Notes: generated by a model from the letters alone, not told the origin. A stretch of DNA of 64,000 bases from Mycolicibacterium crocinum (GCF_022370635.2 NZ_CP092362.2:5704001-5768000); one strand, 5' to 3'. Positions 26,830-35,570 are shown, counted from the first letter of the stretch. Made by a program: numbers and translations.

Positions 26830-28433
26830 CCGACCACCTTCTGGGTCACGAGAATATTCTGCGCGAGGTTCTCCACATTCGGAGTACCCAGCCCCGTCAC
26901 CAGGTCGTACCCGGGTGCGGCGTTGGCCACGGCGTTACCGCCGAGGACGACATCGCGAAACGCGGGCAACGGGGTGCCCTGGGCGATGGTGTACAGCACC
27001 GGGTTGATGTTGCCGATCAGCGAGCCGCCCTTATCGACCACGTACTGGTTCATCAACGCGGTCAGTCCGGCCCAGATGGGTGCGGCCAGCGAGGTGCCGC
27101 CCCCGACGATGATCTGCTGGTTGAACACGATCTGCACACCGGTGAACGGGTCGGCGACCGCCGCGATATCCGGGGTCAGCCGCTTGCCGTCACCCTTGGG
27201 CGCGGTGAGGTGCTGCTGCCAGTCGGGGCGCTCGAAGAGTGCTGACACACCCCCGCCGGTGCCCTGCGACAGCGGCGGGTCGAACCAGGACTGCTCGGCC
27301 AGCCAGTCGCCCTTGTCGTCGGTGGACACCGTCGTGCCGCCGACGTCGGTCATCTCCGGCATCGAGGCCACCGCGTCCAGCCCGACGTCGTTGTCGCTGG
27401 GCGGCGCCGACCATTCGTCGCCGCCCTTGCAGTCGAGCCCGGCCAGGTCGCCGCTCGCGTCGTACGCCGTCGTCCCCGAGCGGTGCGCGGCCGACAGGGC
27501 CGCCCGCACCGGCACCAGGTCGGCGGCGGTGATGAGCTTGTCGCACCCCCAGCCGATCGAGAAGCTCCACACCGCACCCGGATACGTGCGTTCGGTGTCC
27601 TCCATCAGCTTGGCGATCTTCTCGTACGAGCCGTCGCCCTCGACCGTGGACCGCGCGTTGACGAGGACCTTCTTGGCGTCGGGGGCGATCGCATGAATGG
27701 CCTCAAGGTCCATCGTCGCCTCGCCGCGACGCGCGGGTGGCATGCCGCCGACGACGTCGGGGGTGAATTTCGGCAGGGTGAAGCTGGTGGCGAAGGTATC
27801 GAGGTCGGCCTGGTCGAATCCGTCGAACGCGAAGACGACGACCGTCGTGCCCTTGCCCTTATAACCCTTGTCGTGCAACGGCATTGCATTGTAGGTGCGC
27901 AGGAGCGCGCTGGGACTCAGCCCTTGATCGGGCACCTCCAGCGGCAGCATCCAGGTCTTGGATTCGCGGTGCGGGGTGTAGCCGAGGATGCGGCCGAGGC
28001 CGGCCACCTCGACGTTGAGCGACTGCGGGACCGACGGCTGTTGGGGCGAGGCGTAGAACACCTGGCCGCGCTTCCCGCGGTAGTCGTGAACATCCACATC
28101 GAAGGCGCCGGACACCGCGCCGGGCGCGCCTTCCACGATCGCCCAGCTGTCGCCCGGACGCCATCGTACGGAAAGGCCTTGTTGGACAGCCCATCCCATC
28201 AGAAGGTCCGGGCGCGAATCGTCACGCAGCGCAGCAGTCAGCTGAACGTGATCGGTGCGTGCCGGACCGAGGTCGACGGAGCTGGCGAGTAGAGACGCGT
28301 ACGGGCCGCTGATCGCACCGTCGGCGGTGGGTGCCGGCGAACGGTGCAGATCAGCGACCAGGAGTACAGCGGCGGTCAGCATCGCCGACAGCCCGACCGC
28401 GGACAGCACGCGGAGGCGTTGGACCCCGATCAC
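26826..28433 (-). CDS. Secreted S53 (sedolisin) family serine peptidase
   Basis: 535 residues with an N-terminal hydrophobic signal/anchor (about 8-27), a pro-domain (to about 170), and a sedolisin catalytic domain. The S53 catalytic set is complete: Glu238 and Asp242 in GEATMDLEAIHA, oxyanion Asp329 in YDASGD, and nucleophile Ser448 in GGGTSLAAPIWAG. The calcium site Asp494 (FRDVVLGG) and the family end AAPGYDLVTGLGTP are also present. Sedolisins act at acid pH and process themselves. It is the first gene of a coupled three-gene unit. I do not recall it at this site in M. tuberculosis, so it is probably lineage-specific. Confidence 0.9.
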   Translation of the reverse strand: MIGVQRLRVLSAVGLSAMLTAAVLLVADLHRSPAPTADGAISGPYASLLASSVDLGPARTDHVQLTAALRDDSRPDLLMGWAVQQGLSVRWRPGDSWAIVEGAPGAVSGAFDVDVHDYRGKRGQVFYASPQQPSVPQSLNVEVAGLGRILGYTPHRESKTWMLPLEVPDQGLSPSALLRTYNAMPLHDKGYKGKGTTVVVFAFDGFDQADLDTFATSFTLPKFTPDVVGGMPPARRGEATMDLEAIHAIAPDAKKVLVNARSTVEGDGSYEKIAKLMEDTERTYPGAVWSFSIGWGCDKLITAADLVPVRAALSAAHRSGTTAYDASGDLAGLDCKGGDEWSAPPSDNDVGLDAVASMPEMTDVGGTTVSTDDKGDWLAEQSWFDPPLSQGTGGGVSALFERPDWQQHLTAPKGDGKRLTPDIAAVADPFTGVQIVFNQQIIVGGGTSLAAPIWAGLTALMNQYVVDKGGSLIGNINPVLYTIAQGTPLPAFRDVVLGGNAVANAAPGYDLVTGLGTPNVENLAQNILVTQKVVG

Positions 28434-28472
28434 TGTCGGTGGCGGGCTGTGGACGGATGCTGACCGAGCGGC

Positions 28473-28736
28473 TTAGTTGCCGCCGGTGATGACGTTGCCG
28501 GGCAGCGCGGTCGGAGCCGGCGGAGCCTTGACCGTCGGCGTGAAGGAGTTGGGGCCACCGGGCGACACGGCCTTCTCAGTCGGCGACGGAGCGGGAGCGC
28601 TCGTCGTCGTGGTCGGCGTGGTGCTCTCCGGTGCCTTTTCCTTCGACTTACCGCAGGCGGTCAGCGTGCCCATTCCGACAATCGCGAGGCCACCAGCAAA
28701 AAGCGCAATCTGCCGAGTCAAACGACCTGACATCAT
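28473..28736 (-). CDS. Small Thr/Pro-rich lipoprotein
   Basis: 87 residues. The signal peptide ends in the lipobox GTLTAC with Cys28; the rest is low-complexity Lys/Thr/Pro/Ala with no fold visible. It lies 39 bp upstream of the S53 gene on the same strand and may share its transcript. Function unknown; probably a surface lipoprotein. Confidence 0.7.
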   Translation of the reverse strand: MMSGRLTRQIALFAGGLAIVGMGTLTACGKSKEKAPESTTPTTTTSAPAPSPTEKAVSPGGPNSFTPTVKAPPAPTALPGNVITGGN

Positions 28737-28847
28737 GATCAGTCCTTACTTCATATGCCGGGGTTGATTCCTGAATTGCTGGCTGGCCCGGCAGTTAACC
28801 AGCCCACCCCCGAAGGGCCGAGGACACTCAAGATATCTCACCACACC

Positions 28848-28862
28848 AGCTATTGCATAGCT
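28848..28862. promoter_or_regulatory. 15 bp palindrome AGCTAT-TGC-ATAGCT in divergent region
   Basis: Perfect six-base arms around TGC in the region between the divergent lipoprotein and Cys-rich gene; a second perfect palindrome GCTGGCGCCAGC follows at 28890-28901. Either could be an operator; no regulator is linked. Confidence 0.3.
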
Positions 28863-28944
28863 AATTTCGCGACGGGCGAAAATGAGCTTGCTGGCGCCAG
28901 CGTGGCAACGGCACTCCGTCGGGCCGTAGTGCTATGAACGAACC

Positions 28945-29142
28945 ATGGAACCGAGCTGCCGAGAATGCACCGCTGGCCTGGCACATTGCCACGGTACCCT
29001 GATCCTCCACGCCCTGCATCGCGGCGAGTGCACGGAGCCGGACTGCGAGGGTCCCGAGCTGGTATTTCACACGTGGGTGATCGATTGCGATGCCGCCGGA
29101 TGCGCCTGCTCTCAGCAAACGACTCACTCGTTGGCTGTGTAA
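28945..29142 (+). CDS. Small cysteine-rich (zinc-binding-like) protein
   Basis: 65 residues with eight cysteines (C5, C8, C15, C29, C34, C48, C53, C55) and five histidines, far above background, arranged as CxxC...C...C..C and CxC. This looks like one or two small metal sites. An alternative ATG lies 10 bp upstream in another frame. It is convergent with, and 7 bp from, the phosphatase gene. No family recognised. The regular Cys spacing argues for a real gene rather than a chance frame. Confidence 0.6.
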   Translation: MEPSCRECTAGLAHCHGTLILHALHRGECTEPDCEGPELVFHTWVIDCDAAGCACSQQTTHSLAV

Positions 29143-29149
29143 GGTCTTC

Positions 29150-29836
29150 TCACCCCATCGGGTCGACGGATTCCAGCGCGTCCTCGATTGGATGAGCGTC
29201 GGGTTCGGGATAGAACGGCGGGCTGAGCGATCCCCACTGCACACAGCTCCACCGGCCGTCGGTGATTGGTGCCAGGATCACCGACTCGGTGTTGGCCAGA
29301 TGATGGTCGAGCACGAAACTGCTTTCCACGCCGGCGAGGGTGGCCGCGATCAACCGGATCGCCGCGCCGTGGCTGACCACGACGATGTCGTCGGTCCATG
29401 CGTGATTGTCCAGGTAGCGCAGCCGTAGATCGGTGATCGTCGGCAGGTAGCGGTCCAGCACGTCGTCGGCACTCTCCCCGCCGGGCATGGGCAGCTTCAA
29501 TTCCCCCTGGTGCCAGCGCTTATAGATCGCGTTGAACTCGGCGATCGCCTCGTCGTCGTTGCGGTTTTCCAATTCACCGGCCTGCACCTCATGGATGCCC
29601 TCGAATTCCTCCGCGGGCAGCCGCAATTGGCCGCCGATCTCTTCGGCGGTCTGGGCGGCGCGCCGGGCGATCGAGTGCACCAGCAGCCCGGGCCGGCGGG
29701 TGCGGGACAGCGCGAACTCGCGCGCCTGTTCGCGGCCGAGGTCGGTCAGGTCCGCGCCGGGCGGACGGGTGTCGAGGCGGCGCTCGACGTTGCCGTGCGA
29801 CTGCCCGTGGCGCAGCAGAATCAGCCGTCCGCTCAT
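29150..29836 (-). CDS. Histidine phosphatase family protein (phosphoglycerate mutase-like)
   Basis: 228 residues of the histidine phosphatase superfamily. The catalytic RHG motif is LLRHGQSHGNVERR near the N-terminus, with the second His in VVSHGAAIRLIA. It hydrolyses phosphate monoesters; the true substrate is unknown, and glycolytic mutase activity is unlikely. Its start overlaps the pheA stop by 4 bp. Homolog of Rv3837c. Confidence 0.9.
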   Translation of the reverse strand: MSGRLILLRHGQSHGNVERRLDTRPPGADLTDLGREQAREFALSRTRRPGLLVHSIARRAAQTAEEIGGQLRLPAEEFEGIHEVQAGELENRNDDEAIAEFNAIYKRWHQGELKLPMPGGESADDVLDRYLPTITDLRLRYLDNHAWTDDIVVVSHGAAIRLIAATLAGVESSFVLDHHLANTESVILAPITDGRWSCVQWGSLSPPFYPEPDAHPIEDALESVDPMG

Positions 29837-30750
29837 GCCGGGTCGCCTTTGAGTCGCATCAGCCAGTGGTCGGCTTCATCGGGCTGCGGTGGTGTCGCAC
29901 CGGTCGCCGATTCGGTGGGCCACGAACCCAGGTACCGCACGTCGGTGCAGCGGCGGTGCAAGGCCTTGAGGGCCTCGGCGACCGCGGAGTCGTCGATGTG
30001 GCCGACGCAATCCAGGAAGAACACGTACGTGCCCAATTCGATTCGGGTGGGCCGGGATTCGATGCGGGTCAGGTCGATGTCACGAATGCTGAACTCGGTC
30101 ATCGCCGAGACCAGCGCGCCGGGAGTGTTGTCCAGCCGCAGCACCACCGAGGTGCGGTCGGCCCCGGTGCGCGCCGGCGGTGGGCCGGGCCTGCCGACGA
30201 GGACGAACCGTGTCCGGGCGTTGGCCTCGTCGACCACCCCGTCGGCGAGGGTCGCCAGTCCGTACCGCTGGGCGGCCAGGGCCGTGCTGACACCGGCATC
30301 GGCGCGACCGGCGGCCACCTCCTGAGCGGCAGCGGCATTCGAGTTGGCCGGCACCAGTCCCGCGTCGGGCAGGTGCTCGACCAGCCAGCGGCGCACCTGT
30401 GCCGCGGCGATCGGAAACGCCGCGACCGTGCGTACCGCTTCGCCGTTGGTGCCGTCGCGCACGACGATGCTGAACGCGACGTCGAGGGTCAGCTCGGCGT
30501 AGATCTGTAGGGGGTCGCCGCTGGCCAGGCTGTCGAGGGTGGGGAGAACGCTTCCCTCGATGGAGTTCTCGATCGGCACGCACGCGAAGTCGGCTGTGCC
30601 GTCCCGGACGGCGGCCAGGGCCGCCGGAGTGCTGTCCGTCGGCTCGGGATGGATGCCGCCGTCACCCGGAATCACCCCGGCAGCGCACATCTTGAGCAGT
30701 GCCGCTTCGGTGAACGTGCCCTCGGGACCGAGGTAGGCGATGCGGGCCAC
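29833..30750 (-). CDS. pheA: Prephenate dehydratase
   Basis: Converts prephenate to phenylpyruvate in phenylalanine synthesis. 305 residues: the dehydratase domain starts ARIAYLGPEGTFTEAAL, with FACVPIENSIEGSV and the catalytic TRF-equivalent segment ARTRFVLVG; the C-terminal ACT domain (about 200-280) has NTPGALVSAM and the phenylalanine-binding ESRP motif, so feedback inhibition is expected. Homolog of Rv3838c. The IdeR box of the divergent gene lies 59 bp upstream of its start. Confidence 0.96.
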   Translation of the reverse strand: MARIAYLGPEGTFTEAALLKMCAAGVIPGDGGIHPEPTDSTPAALAAVRDGTADFACVPIENSIEGSVLPTLDSLASGDPLQIYAELTLDVAFSIVVRDGTNGEAVRTVAAFPIAAAQVRRWLVEHLPDAGLVPANSNAAAAQEVAAGRADAGVSTALAAQRYGLATLADGVVDEANARTRFVLVGRPGPPPARTGADRTSVVLRLDNTPGALVSAMTEFSIRDIDLTRIESRPTRIELGTYVFFLDCVGHIDDSAVAEALKALHRRCTDVRYLGSWPTESATGATPPQPDEADHWLMRLKGDPA

Positions 30751-30808
30751 GGTTCAACCCTATCGGGTCACCGCCACCGGAAAGCCTTGCACGACCCCCC
30801 TCTCCTAG

Positions 30809-30827
30809 TTAACTTAGGCTTACCTCA
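30809..30827 (+). promoter_or_regulatory. IdeR (iron) box upstream of the DUF2470 gene
   Basis: TTAACTTAGGCTTACCTCA matches the IdeR consensus TTAGGTTAGGCTAACCTAA at 15 of 19 positions, including the TTAGGCT core, and sits 20 bp before the start codon. IdeR-iron(II) binding here would repress the gene when iron is sufficient. In M. tuberculosis the same gene, Rv3839, is in the IdeR regulon. Confidence 0.72.
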
Positions 30828-30846
30828 CTAACCCGGAAGGTGCGCG

Positions 30847-31617
30847 ATGACACCCACGACGCTCGAAACGCCGACCACCGCCGAACGCGTCCGCAGTGCC
30901 TGTGCGCGGGCGGCCGGCGCGATGCTGGTCGCCGACGACGTCGCCCCGGTCACCACTCCCCTGCACCACCTGTTGCCCGGCGGATCGTTCGCCGTCAGCC
31001 TGGCCAGCGAATCAGCGCTGGCCGCCCGGGCCAGGGCAGCCGGCACCGACGGCATCGCCGGGGTCCTCGAGCTCACCGACTACGCCCCGCTGCCCCTGCG
31101 GGAACCGGTGCGGTCGCTGGTCTGGATCCGCGGCCGCGTCCAGTCCGTGCCCGACCATGCGGTGCGGACGATGGCCGACATGATCGCGACCGACCATCCG
31201 AACCCGGCCCTGCTGGACATCGGGTCGGGGCAAGAGCTGTTCCTGCTCGAGGTCGAGTCCGTCGTCGTGGCCGACGCCGCAGGCGCCGAGACCGTCGGAG
31301 TGCATGAACTGCTGACCGCCCAGCCGGACCCGTTCTGCGAGTTCGAGTCGGCCTGGCTGCGTCACCTGGACAACGATCATCCCGAGGTCCTCGCACGGTT
31401 GGCCGGCAAGCTGCCCGCTCCGTTGCGACGCGGCCGGGTGCGCCCGCTGGGCCTGGACCGCTACGGAGTGCGGTTGCGGGTGGAGAGCACCGACGGCGAT
31501 CACGACGTACGACTGCCGTTCGGCGCTCCGGTTCATGACGTCCCCGCGCTGGGCCGTGCGATCCGGGTGCTGATGGGCTGTCCCTTCGTCAACGGGCTGC
31601 GCGCACGGCGCATGTAG
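30847..31617 (+). CDS. DUF2470 domain protein, iron-regulated (Rv3839 type)
   Basis: 256 residues. The C-terminal part has the DUF2470 pattern HLDNDHPEVLARLA followed by a beta-rich region ending in VLMGCPFVNGLRAR, as in HugZ-type haem/FMN split-barrel proteins; the N-terminal half (HHLLPGGSFAVSLA) is the expected preceding domain. This suggests a haem-binding or haem-utilisation role. An IdeR box is directly upstream. The short 18 bp gap to the CPBP gene suggests one transcript. Confidence 0.85.
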   Translation: MTPTTLETPTTAERVRSACARAAGAMLVADDVAPVTTPLHHLLPGGSFAVSLASESALAARARAAGTDGIAGVLELTDYAPLPLREPVRSLVWIRGRVQSVPDHAVRTMADMIATDHPNPALLDIGSGQELFLLEVESVVVADAAGAETVGVHELLTAQPDPFCEFESAWLRHLDNDHPEVLARLAGKLPAPLRRGRVRPLGLDRYGVRLRVESTDGDHDVRLPFGAPVHDVPALGRAIRVLMGCPFVNGLRARRM

Positions 31618-31635
31618 GGCCGTTACCGTGTCGGG

Positions 31636-32403
31636 GTGACCGCGTCCCGCGACGATTTCCTCGCCACCGATCGGCGGGGACTGCGCATCGAAATCGGTGT
31701 CATGCTCGCGGTCACCTTCGGCGTCAGTGCCGTCACCGCGGTCCTGCAACTCATCGACGGCGTGCTATCCGGATTGGCCGGGCGTCGAGTTCGGTTGAAT
31801 CCCAACCTATCTCGCTATGACCTCATCAACCTCGGCCTGAATCTGGCCTCGGTGGCGCAACTGGTGGCCTGGGGTGCCCTGGGCCTGTATCTGTTGTGGC
31901 GCAGCGGAACCAGCCCGACGCGGCTCGGGCTCGGCCGGGTGCGGTGGCGCGCCGACGTACTCGGCGGCCTGGGGTTGGCGGCACTGATCGGGATCCCGGG
32001 CCTGCTCCTATACCTGGCAGCCCGCTGGCTGGGGATGAACGCTCAAGTCGAACCCACGGCACTGCACGACAGCTGGTGGCGCATCCCGGTGCTGATCTTC
32101 TCTGCGTTCGCCAACGGCTTCGCCGAGGAGGTCGTGGTGGTGGGTTATCTGATCACCCGGTTGAAGCAATCGGGGCTGAGCCAGAACCGGGCGATCCTGG
32201 CGTCCAGCGTGCTGCGCGGGCTGTACCACCTCTATCAGGGCTTCGGAGCGGGGCTGGGCAACTTCGCGATGGGGCTGGTGTTCGGGTACGCCTGGTGCCG
32301 CACCGGGCGGTTGTGGCCGCTTGTGATCGCACACGGCGTCATCGACACCGTGGCATTCGTGGGTTACGTCGCACTCGCCGGTCATCTTGGCTGGCTCAAG
32401 TGA
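31636..32403 (+). CDS. CPBP-family intramembrane protein (CAAX-protease-like)
   Basis: 255 residues, six to eight hydrophobic segments. Conserved CPBP motifs: Glu164-Glu165 in GFAEEVVVVGY, His198 in LRGLYHLYQG and His233 in VIAHGVID. The classical EExxxR has Val169 in place of Arg, a variant I associate with an actinobacterial subgroup. Proteolysis of membrane substrates is possible but unproven. GTG start. The next gene begins 22 bp later. Confidence 0.85.
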   Translation: MTASRDDFLATDRRGLRIEIGVMLAVTFGVSAVTAVLQLIDGVLSGLAGRRVRLNPNLSRYDLINLGLNLASVAQLVAWGALGLYLLWRSGTSPTRLGLGRVRWRADVLGGLGLAALIGIPGLLLYLAARWLGMNAQVEPTALHDSWWRIPVLIFSAFANGFAEEVVVVGYLITRLKQSGLSQNRAILASSVLRGLYHLYQGFGAGLGNFAMGLVFGYAWCRTGRLWPLVIAHGVIDTVAFVGYVALAGHLGWLK

Positions 32404-32425
32404 GCCGGGCACGTAAATTGACCTG

Positions 32426-33685
32426 GTGAGCGACGACTGGCAGCGGCGACCCGCGCCGGATCCGCCGACCGAGCGGATACCGCGTTCCGCGCCGCCGCCC
32501 CGGCGTGAGCCGTCGCAGGTAATCCGCCGTGAGCCCGGTTACCGGCCGCCGCCGCCCCCACCACCATCGCCGCCGAGGCAGGCGCCGCGTCGGCAGCCAC
32601 CACAGCGCCAGGCTCCGCCGACGCCTCCGCCACCGCCACCTCAGCGCCAGGCTCCGCCACCTCCGCCGCCACCACCGCGGCGGCCGACCCAGCCACCGTC
32701 CGCAACGGCCCCGCCGAAGCGTAAAAAGCGTTGGGGCCGACGGATTTTCGCCACCCTGGTCATCCTCGTCCTGCTGGTGGTCGGCGGGTTGGTCGGCGGT
32801 GCCGTCTGGATCGACACCTCGCTGCACCGGGTTGCGGTGTTCGACTACTCCGACCGTCCGGCGGCAAGTTCAGGCACCACCTGGCTGCTCGTCGGCTCCG
32901 ACAGCAGGGCCGGACTGACCCCCGAGCAGCAGGCCGACCTGACCACCGGCGGTGACCTCGGCAACGGCCGCACCGACACGATCCTGGTGGTCCACATCCC
33001 TGGCTTGGGCTCCGGCGGTCCGACCACGATGGTCTCGCTGCCGCGCGACTCCTATGTGAACATCCCCGGCCACGGCAAGGACAAGATCAACGCCGCCTTC
33101 GCGGAGGGCGGCGCGCCACTGCTGGCCCAGACAGTCGAGGAGGCAACGGGTCTGCACCTCGACCACTACGCCGAAGTGGGTTTCGACGGCTTCGCGGTAG
33201 TGGTCGACGCGCTCGGCGGGGTCGATGTGTGCCCCGCCGACGCCATCGACGACCCGCTGGCCGGGATCAACATTCCCGCGGGCTGCCAGACCCTCGACGG
33301 GCGCACCGCACTGGGCTATGTGCGCAGCCGCGCCACGCCGCGCGCCGACCTGGACCGCATGGTCCATCAGCGCGAGTTCATGGCCGCGGTGATGCACAAG
33401 GCCAGCAGTCCACTGGTGTGGGTCAATCCGTGGCGCTGGTACGCAGTGCCCCACGCCGCCGTCGGTTCCCTGACCGTCGACAGCGGTGACCACGTCTGGG
33501 ACCTGGCGCGGCTGGGATGGGCACTGCACGGATCGACCACCGCGATCACGGTGCCGATCGGTGAGTTCACCGGCAGCGACTCGGGCTCGGTGGTGGTATG
33601 GGATTCCGAGGCCGCCGACCAACTGTTCCAGGCTCTGCGCACCGACTCCGCGATCCCGAAGTCAGTGATCGACGCGCAGCCTTAG
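32426..33685 (+). CDS. LytR-CpsA-Psr (LCP) family ligase with proline-rich cytoplasmic leader
   Basis: 419 residues. The first 100 are proline/arginine/glutamine rich and cytoplasmic; one membrane segment follows (about 106-128), then the LCP domain. LCP motifs are visible: GSDSRAG (Asp159, Arg161), GRTDTILVVH, SLPRDSYV (Arg207, Asp208), DKINAAFAEGG, and AD.DDMVHQRE-like ADLDRMVHQREF. LCP enzymes transfer polyprenyl-linked glycans onto peptidoglycan; in mycobacteria this means arabinogalactan ligation. Mycobacteria have several copies and this may be a minor one. bfrB, which I expect next from Rv gene order, is absent. Confidence 0.9.
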   Translation: MSDDWQRRPAPDPPTERIPRSAPPPRREPSQVIRREPGYRPPPPPPPSPPRQAPRRQPPQRQAPPTPPPPPPQRQAPPPPPPPPRRPTQPPSATAPPKRKKRWGRRIFATLVILVLLVVGGLVGGAVWIDTSLHRVAVFDYSDRPAASSGTTWLLVGSDSRAGLTPEQQADLTTGGDLGNGRTDTILVVHIPGLGSGGPTTMVSLPRDSYVNIPGHGKDKINAAFAEGGAPLLAQTVEEATGLHLDHYAEVGFDGFAVVVDALGGVDVCPADAIDDPLAGINIPAGCQTLDGRTALGYVRSRATPRADLDRMVHQREFMAAVMHKASSPLVWVNPWRWYAVPHAAVGSLTVDSGDHVWDLARLGWALHGSTTAITVPIGEFTGSDSGSVVVWDSEAADQLFQALRTDSAIPKSVIDAQP

Positions 33686-33691
33686 CGCGCC

Positions 33692-34513
33692 TCAGTCGCC
33701 CGGGACCGCCAGAGGGTTCTCCAGCCAGGCCTTGGTCCGTTTCGGATGATTGGTGGCGATCCAGCCGACCCCGAGATCGCGGCAGTATCCGACGTCCTCG
33801 TAGTGGTCGACGGTCCAGCAGTACATGGCGCGGCCCTGCGCGGCGGCCCGGTCGACGAGTTCGGGATGTTCACGCAGGGTGGTGATCGACGGGCCGACGG
33901 CCGTGGCCCCGACGGTCGTGGCGGCGCTGCCACCGAGATAGCGGGATGTCTCGCCGAGCAGGACGGTCGGCAGCAGCGGCGCGGCACGCCGGATCCGCCA
34001 GACCGCCGCGGCCGAGAACGACATCACGACCGCGCGGGACAGATCGGCCGACGCCGGCGCGGCGATGCCGTACCGGTGCAGCAGGGCCAGCACCTTGCTT
34101 TCCACCAGACCCCCGTAGCGGACCGGGTGCTTGGTCTCGATGAACATCTTCACCGGCCGGTTCCAGTCCAGAACCAGGCGGACCAGGTCGTCGAGGGTGA
34201 GCACGCCGGTGCCCTCGGCCGGGTTCTCGGTGCCGGCGCTGCTGTGCCACGCCCCCCAATCCAGCCTCTTCAGTTCAGCCAGCGTCATCTCGCTGACCAG
34301 ACCGGTGCCCGTCGACGTGCGGTCGACCCGACGGTCGTGCACGCAGACGAGGTGGCCGTCGCGGGTCAGGCGGACATCGCACTCGACTCCGTCCGCACCT
34401 TCGCGCAGCGCCAGGTCATAGGCGGCCAGGGTGTGCTCGGGGCGGTCGGCCGACGCACCGCGGTGGGCGACCACGAAGGGGTGCCCGCCGTGCGGTTCGC
34501 CGGCCGAATGCAT
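33692..34513 (-). CDS. glpQ1: Glycerophosphodiester phosphodiesterase
   Basis: Hydrolyses glycerophosphodiesters to glycerol-3-phosphate and an alcohol. About 273 residues from ATG 34513; ATG 34549 is possible but would overlap the upstream gene. GDPD motifs: VAHRGASADRPEHTLAAYDLAL, GADGVECDVRLTRDGHLVCVHD with the catalytic His pair and metal acids, and FIETKHP. No signal peptide, so cytosolic. Convergent with the LCP gene, 6 bp apart. Homolog of Rv3842c. Confidence 0.93.
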   Translation of the reverse strand: MHSAGEPHGGHPFVVAHRGASADRPEHTLAAYDLALREGADGVECDVRLTRDGHLVCVHDRRVDRTSTGTGLVSEMTLAELKRLDWGAWHSSAGTENPAEGTGVLTLDDLVRLVLDWNRPVKMFIETKHPVRYGGLVESKVLALLHRYGIAAPASADLSRAVVMSFSAAAVWRIRRAAPLLPTVLLGETSRYLGGSAATTVGATAVGPSITTLREHPELVDRAAAQGRAMYCWTVDHYEDVGYCRDLGVGWIATNHPKRTKAWLENPLAVPGD

Positions 34514-34517
34514 ACGC

Positions 34518-35570
34518 CTATGCTGCCGGTTCCCGTTGGTCCGGCTCAACCGCTGACGGCGTTTCGGATTCGGCGGGATCCGTCCGATCCGGCTTCGGCT
34601 CGTCTTGTCCGACCATCACCCACCGGTGCAGCGGGCGCTCCACCGGCTTGCGAACGAAGGCGTTGAAGACCTGCCACAACAGCACGAGCACCGCCGCGCC
34701 CAATAGGTAGGCGATGATCACGGTGACGGTGTTGTCGGCGACGCCCTGCGGTTTGGTGGTGAAGCTGGTGGCTATCGCGAAGATCGAGACCGCGGTCGAC
34801 AGGACCCAGGCGATCCACCAGGCGGTGATCGGTCCGCGCAGGCGGGCTTGCGACTGCTCGGCATGGGCGAGTTCGACGACGTACACCGGGGCCCACACCA
34901 GGTTGACCACCGGTACCAGGCAGCCGGCCCACAGCGCCCAGGCCGGCCGTGGGTCGTCCTGCCCGAGGTGTGCGAAGACTGCCGCTCGGCGCGTGATCAA
35001 CCACCAGGTGACGACGGCGGCCGTCAGGATCACCGACACGATGGCGGCCAAACTGGCCAACACGCCGAGCCAGAGCGCCGCGCCGGCCACCAGCGGCGGC
35101 AGCAGCGTCGTCCGATTGATCAACAGCAACACGTAGCGAACGATGTGGATCGCCGCGGCGATCCCGAAGATCGCGATCGCCGACACCAGCGCGGCCCGGA
35201 CCGTGACGAGCGCCGGGCCTGTTTGGGCCGCTGCCTCGGTTTCCGGCGGGGCAGGCGGGAGGTTGTCACCAAGCCCCCAGCGCGGAATGTAGGCATAGCG
35301 GGGTGTCGGTCCCAGGTGACGACGCTTGCGGCGCGGCGGCGGGGGTGGACCGGGCCGGACGGCGATCCAGCGGAATCCCGAGGGCAGTCGAGGCGCGGCA
35401 CCCTGTTGGGCAGCGGGACGAGTACGTGGATGCGTGGTGGCACCGGGACTCCAGCGCGGGTCCGGCGGACCGGTGGGCGCCATCAGTGCGCCGTTGCAAC
35501 GGGGGCACCAGGCGCGCTGGCGGTCGCGCACGTTCCACCGCGTCCCACATTGGGAGCACACCTGAATCAC
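34518..35570 (-). CDS. DUF4328 membrane protein with N-terminal zinc ribbon (Rv3843c type)
   Basis: 350 residues from GTG 35570 (VIQVCSQCGTRWNV); an ATG ten codons upstream is the alternative. The N-terminus is a zinc ribbon (CSQC...CPRC) followed by a Pro/Arg-rich linker; the C-terminal part has six hydrophobic helices with the DUF4328 features PAWALWAGCLVPVVNLVWAP. Function unknown. It ends 4 bp before glpQ1 and probably drives it in one transcript. Confidence 0.85.
   Translation of the reverse strand: MIQVCSQCGTRWNVRDRQRAWCPRCNGALMAPTGPPDPRWSPGATTHPRTRPAAQQGAAPRLPSGFRWIAVRPGPPPPPRRKRRHLGPTPRYAYIPRWGLGDNLPPAPPETEAAAQTGPALVTVRAALVSAIAIFGIAAAIHIVRYVLLLINRTTLLPPLVAGAALWLGVLASLAAIVSVILTAAVVTWWLITRRAAVFAHLGQDDPRPAWALWAGCLVPVVNLVWAPVYVVELAHAEQSQARLRGPITAWWIAWVLSTAVSIFAIATSFTTKPQGVADNTVTVIIAYLLGAAVLVLLWQVFNAFVRKPVERPLHRWVMVGQDEPKPDRTDPAESETPSAVEPDQREPAA

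Noticed and set aside
28861..29244. 127-residue minus-strand frame over the Cys-rich gene
   Set aside because: It overlaps the phosphatase 3' end and lacks a ribosome site; the plus-strand frame has a regular Cys pattern.
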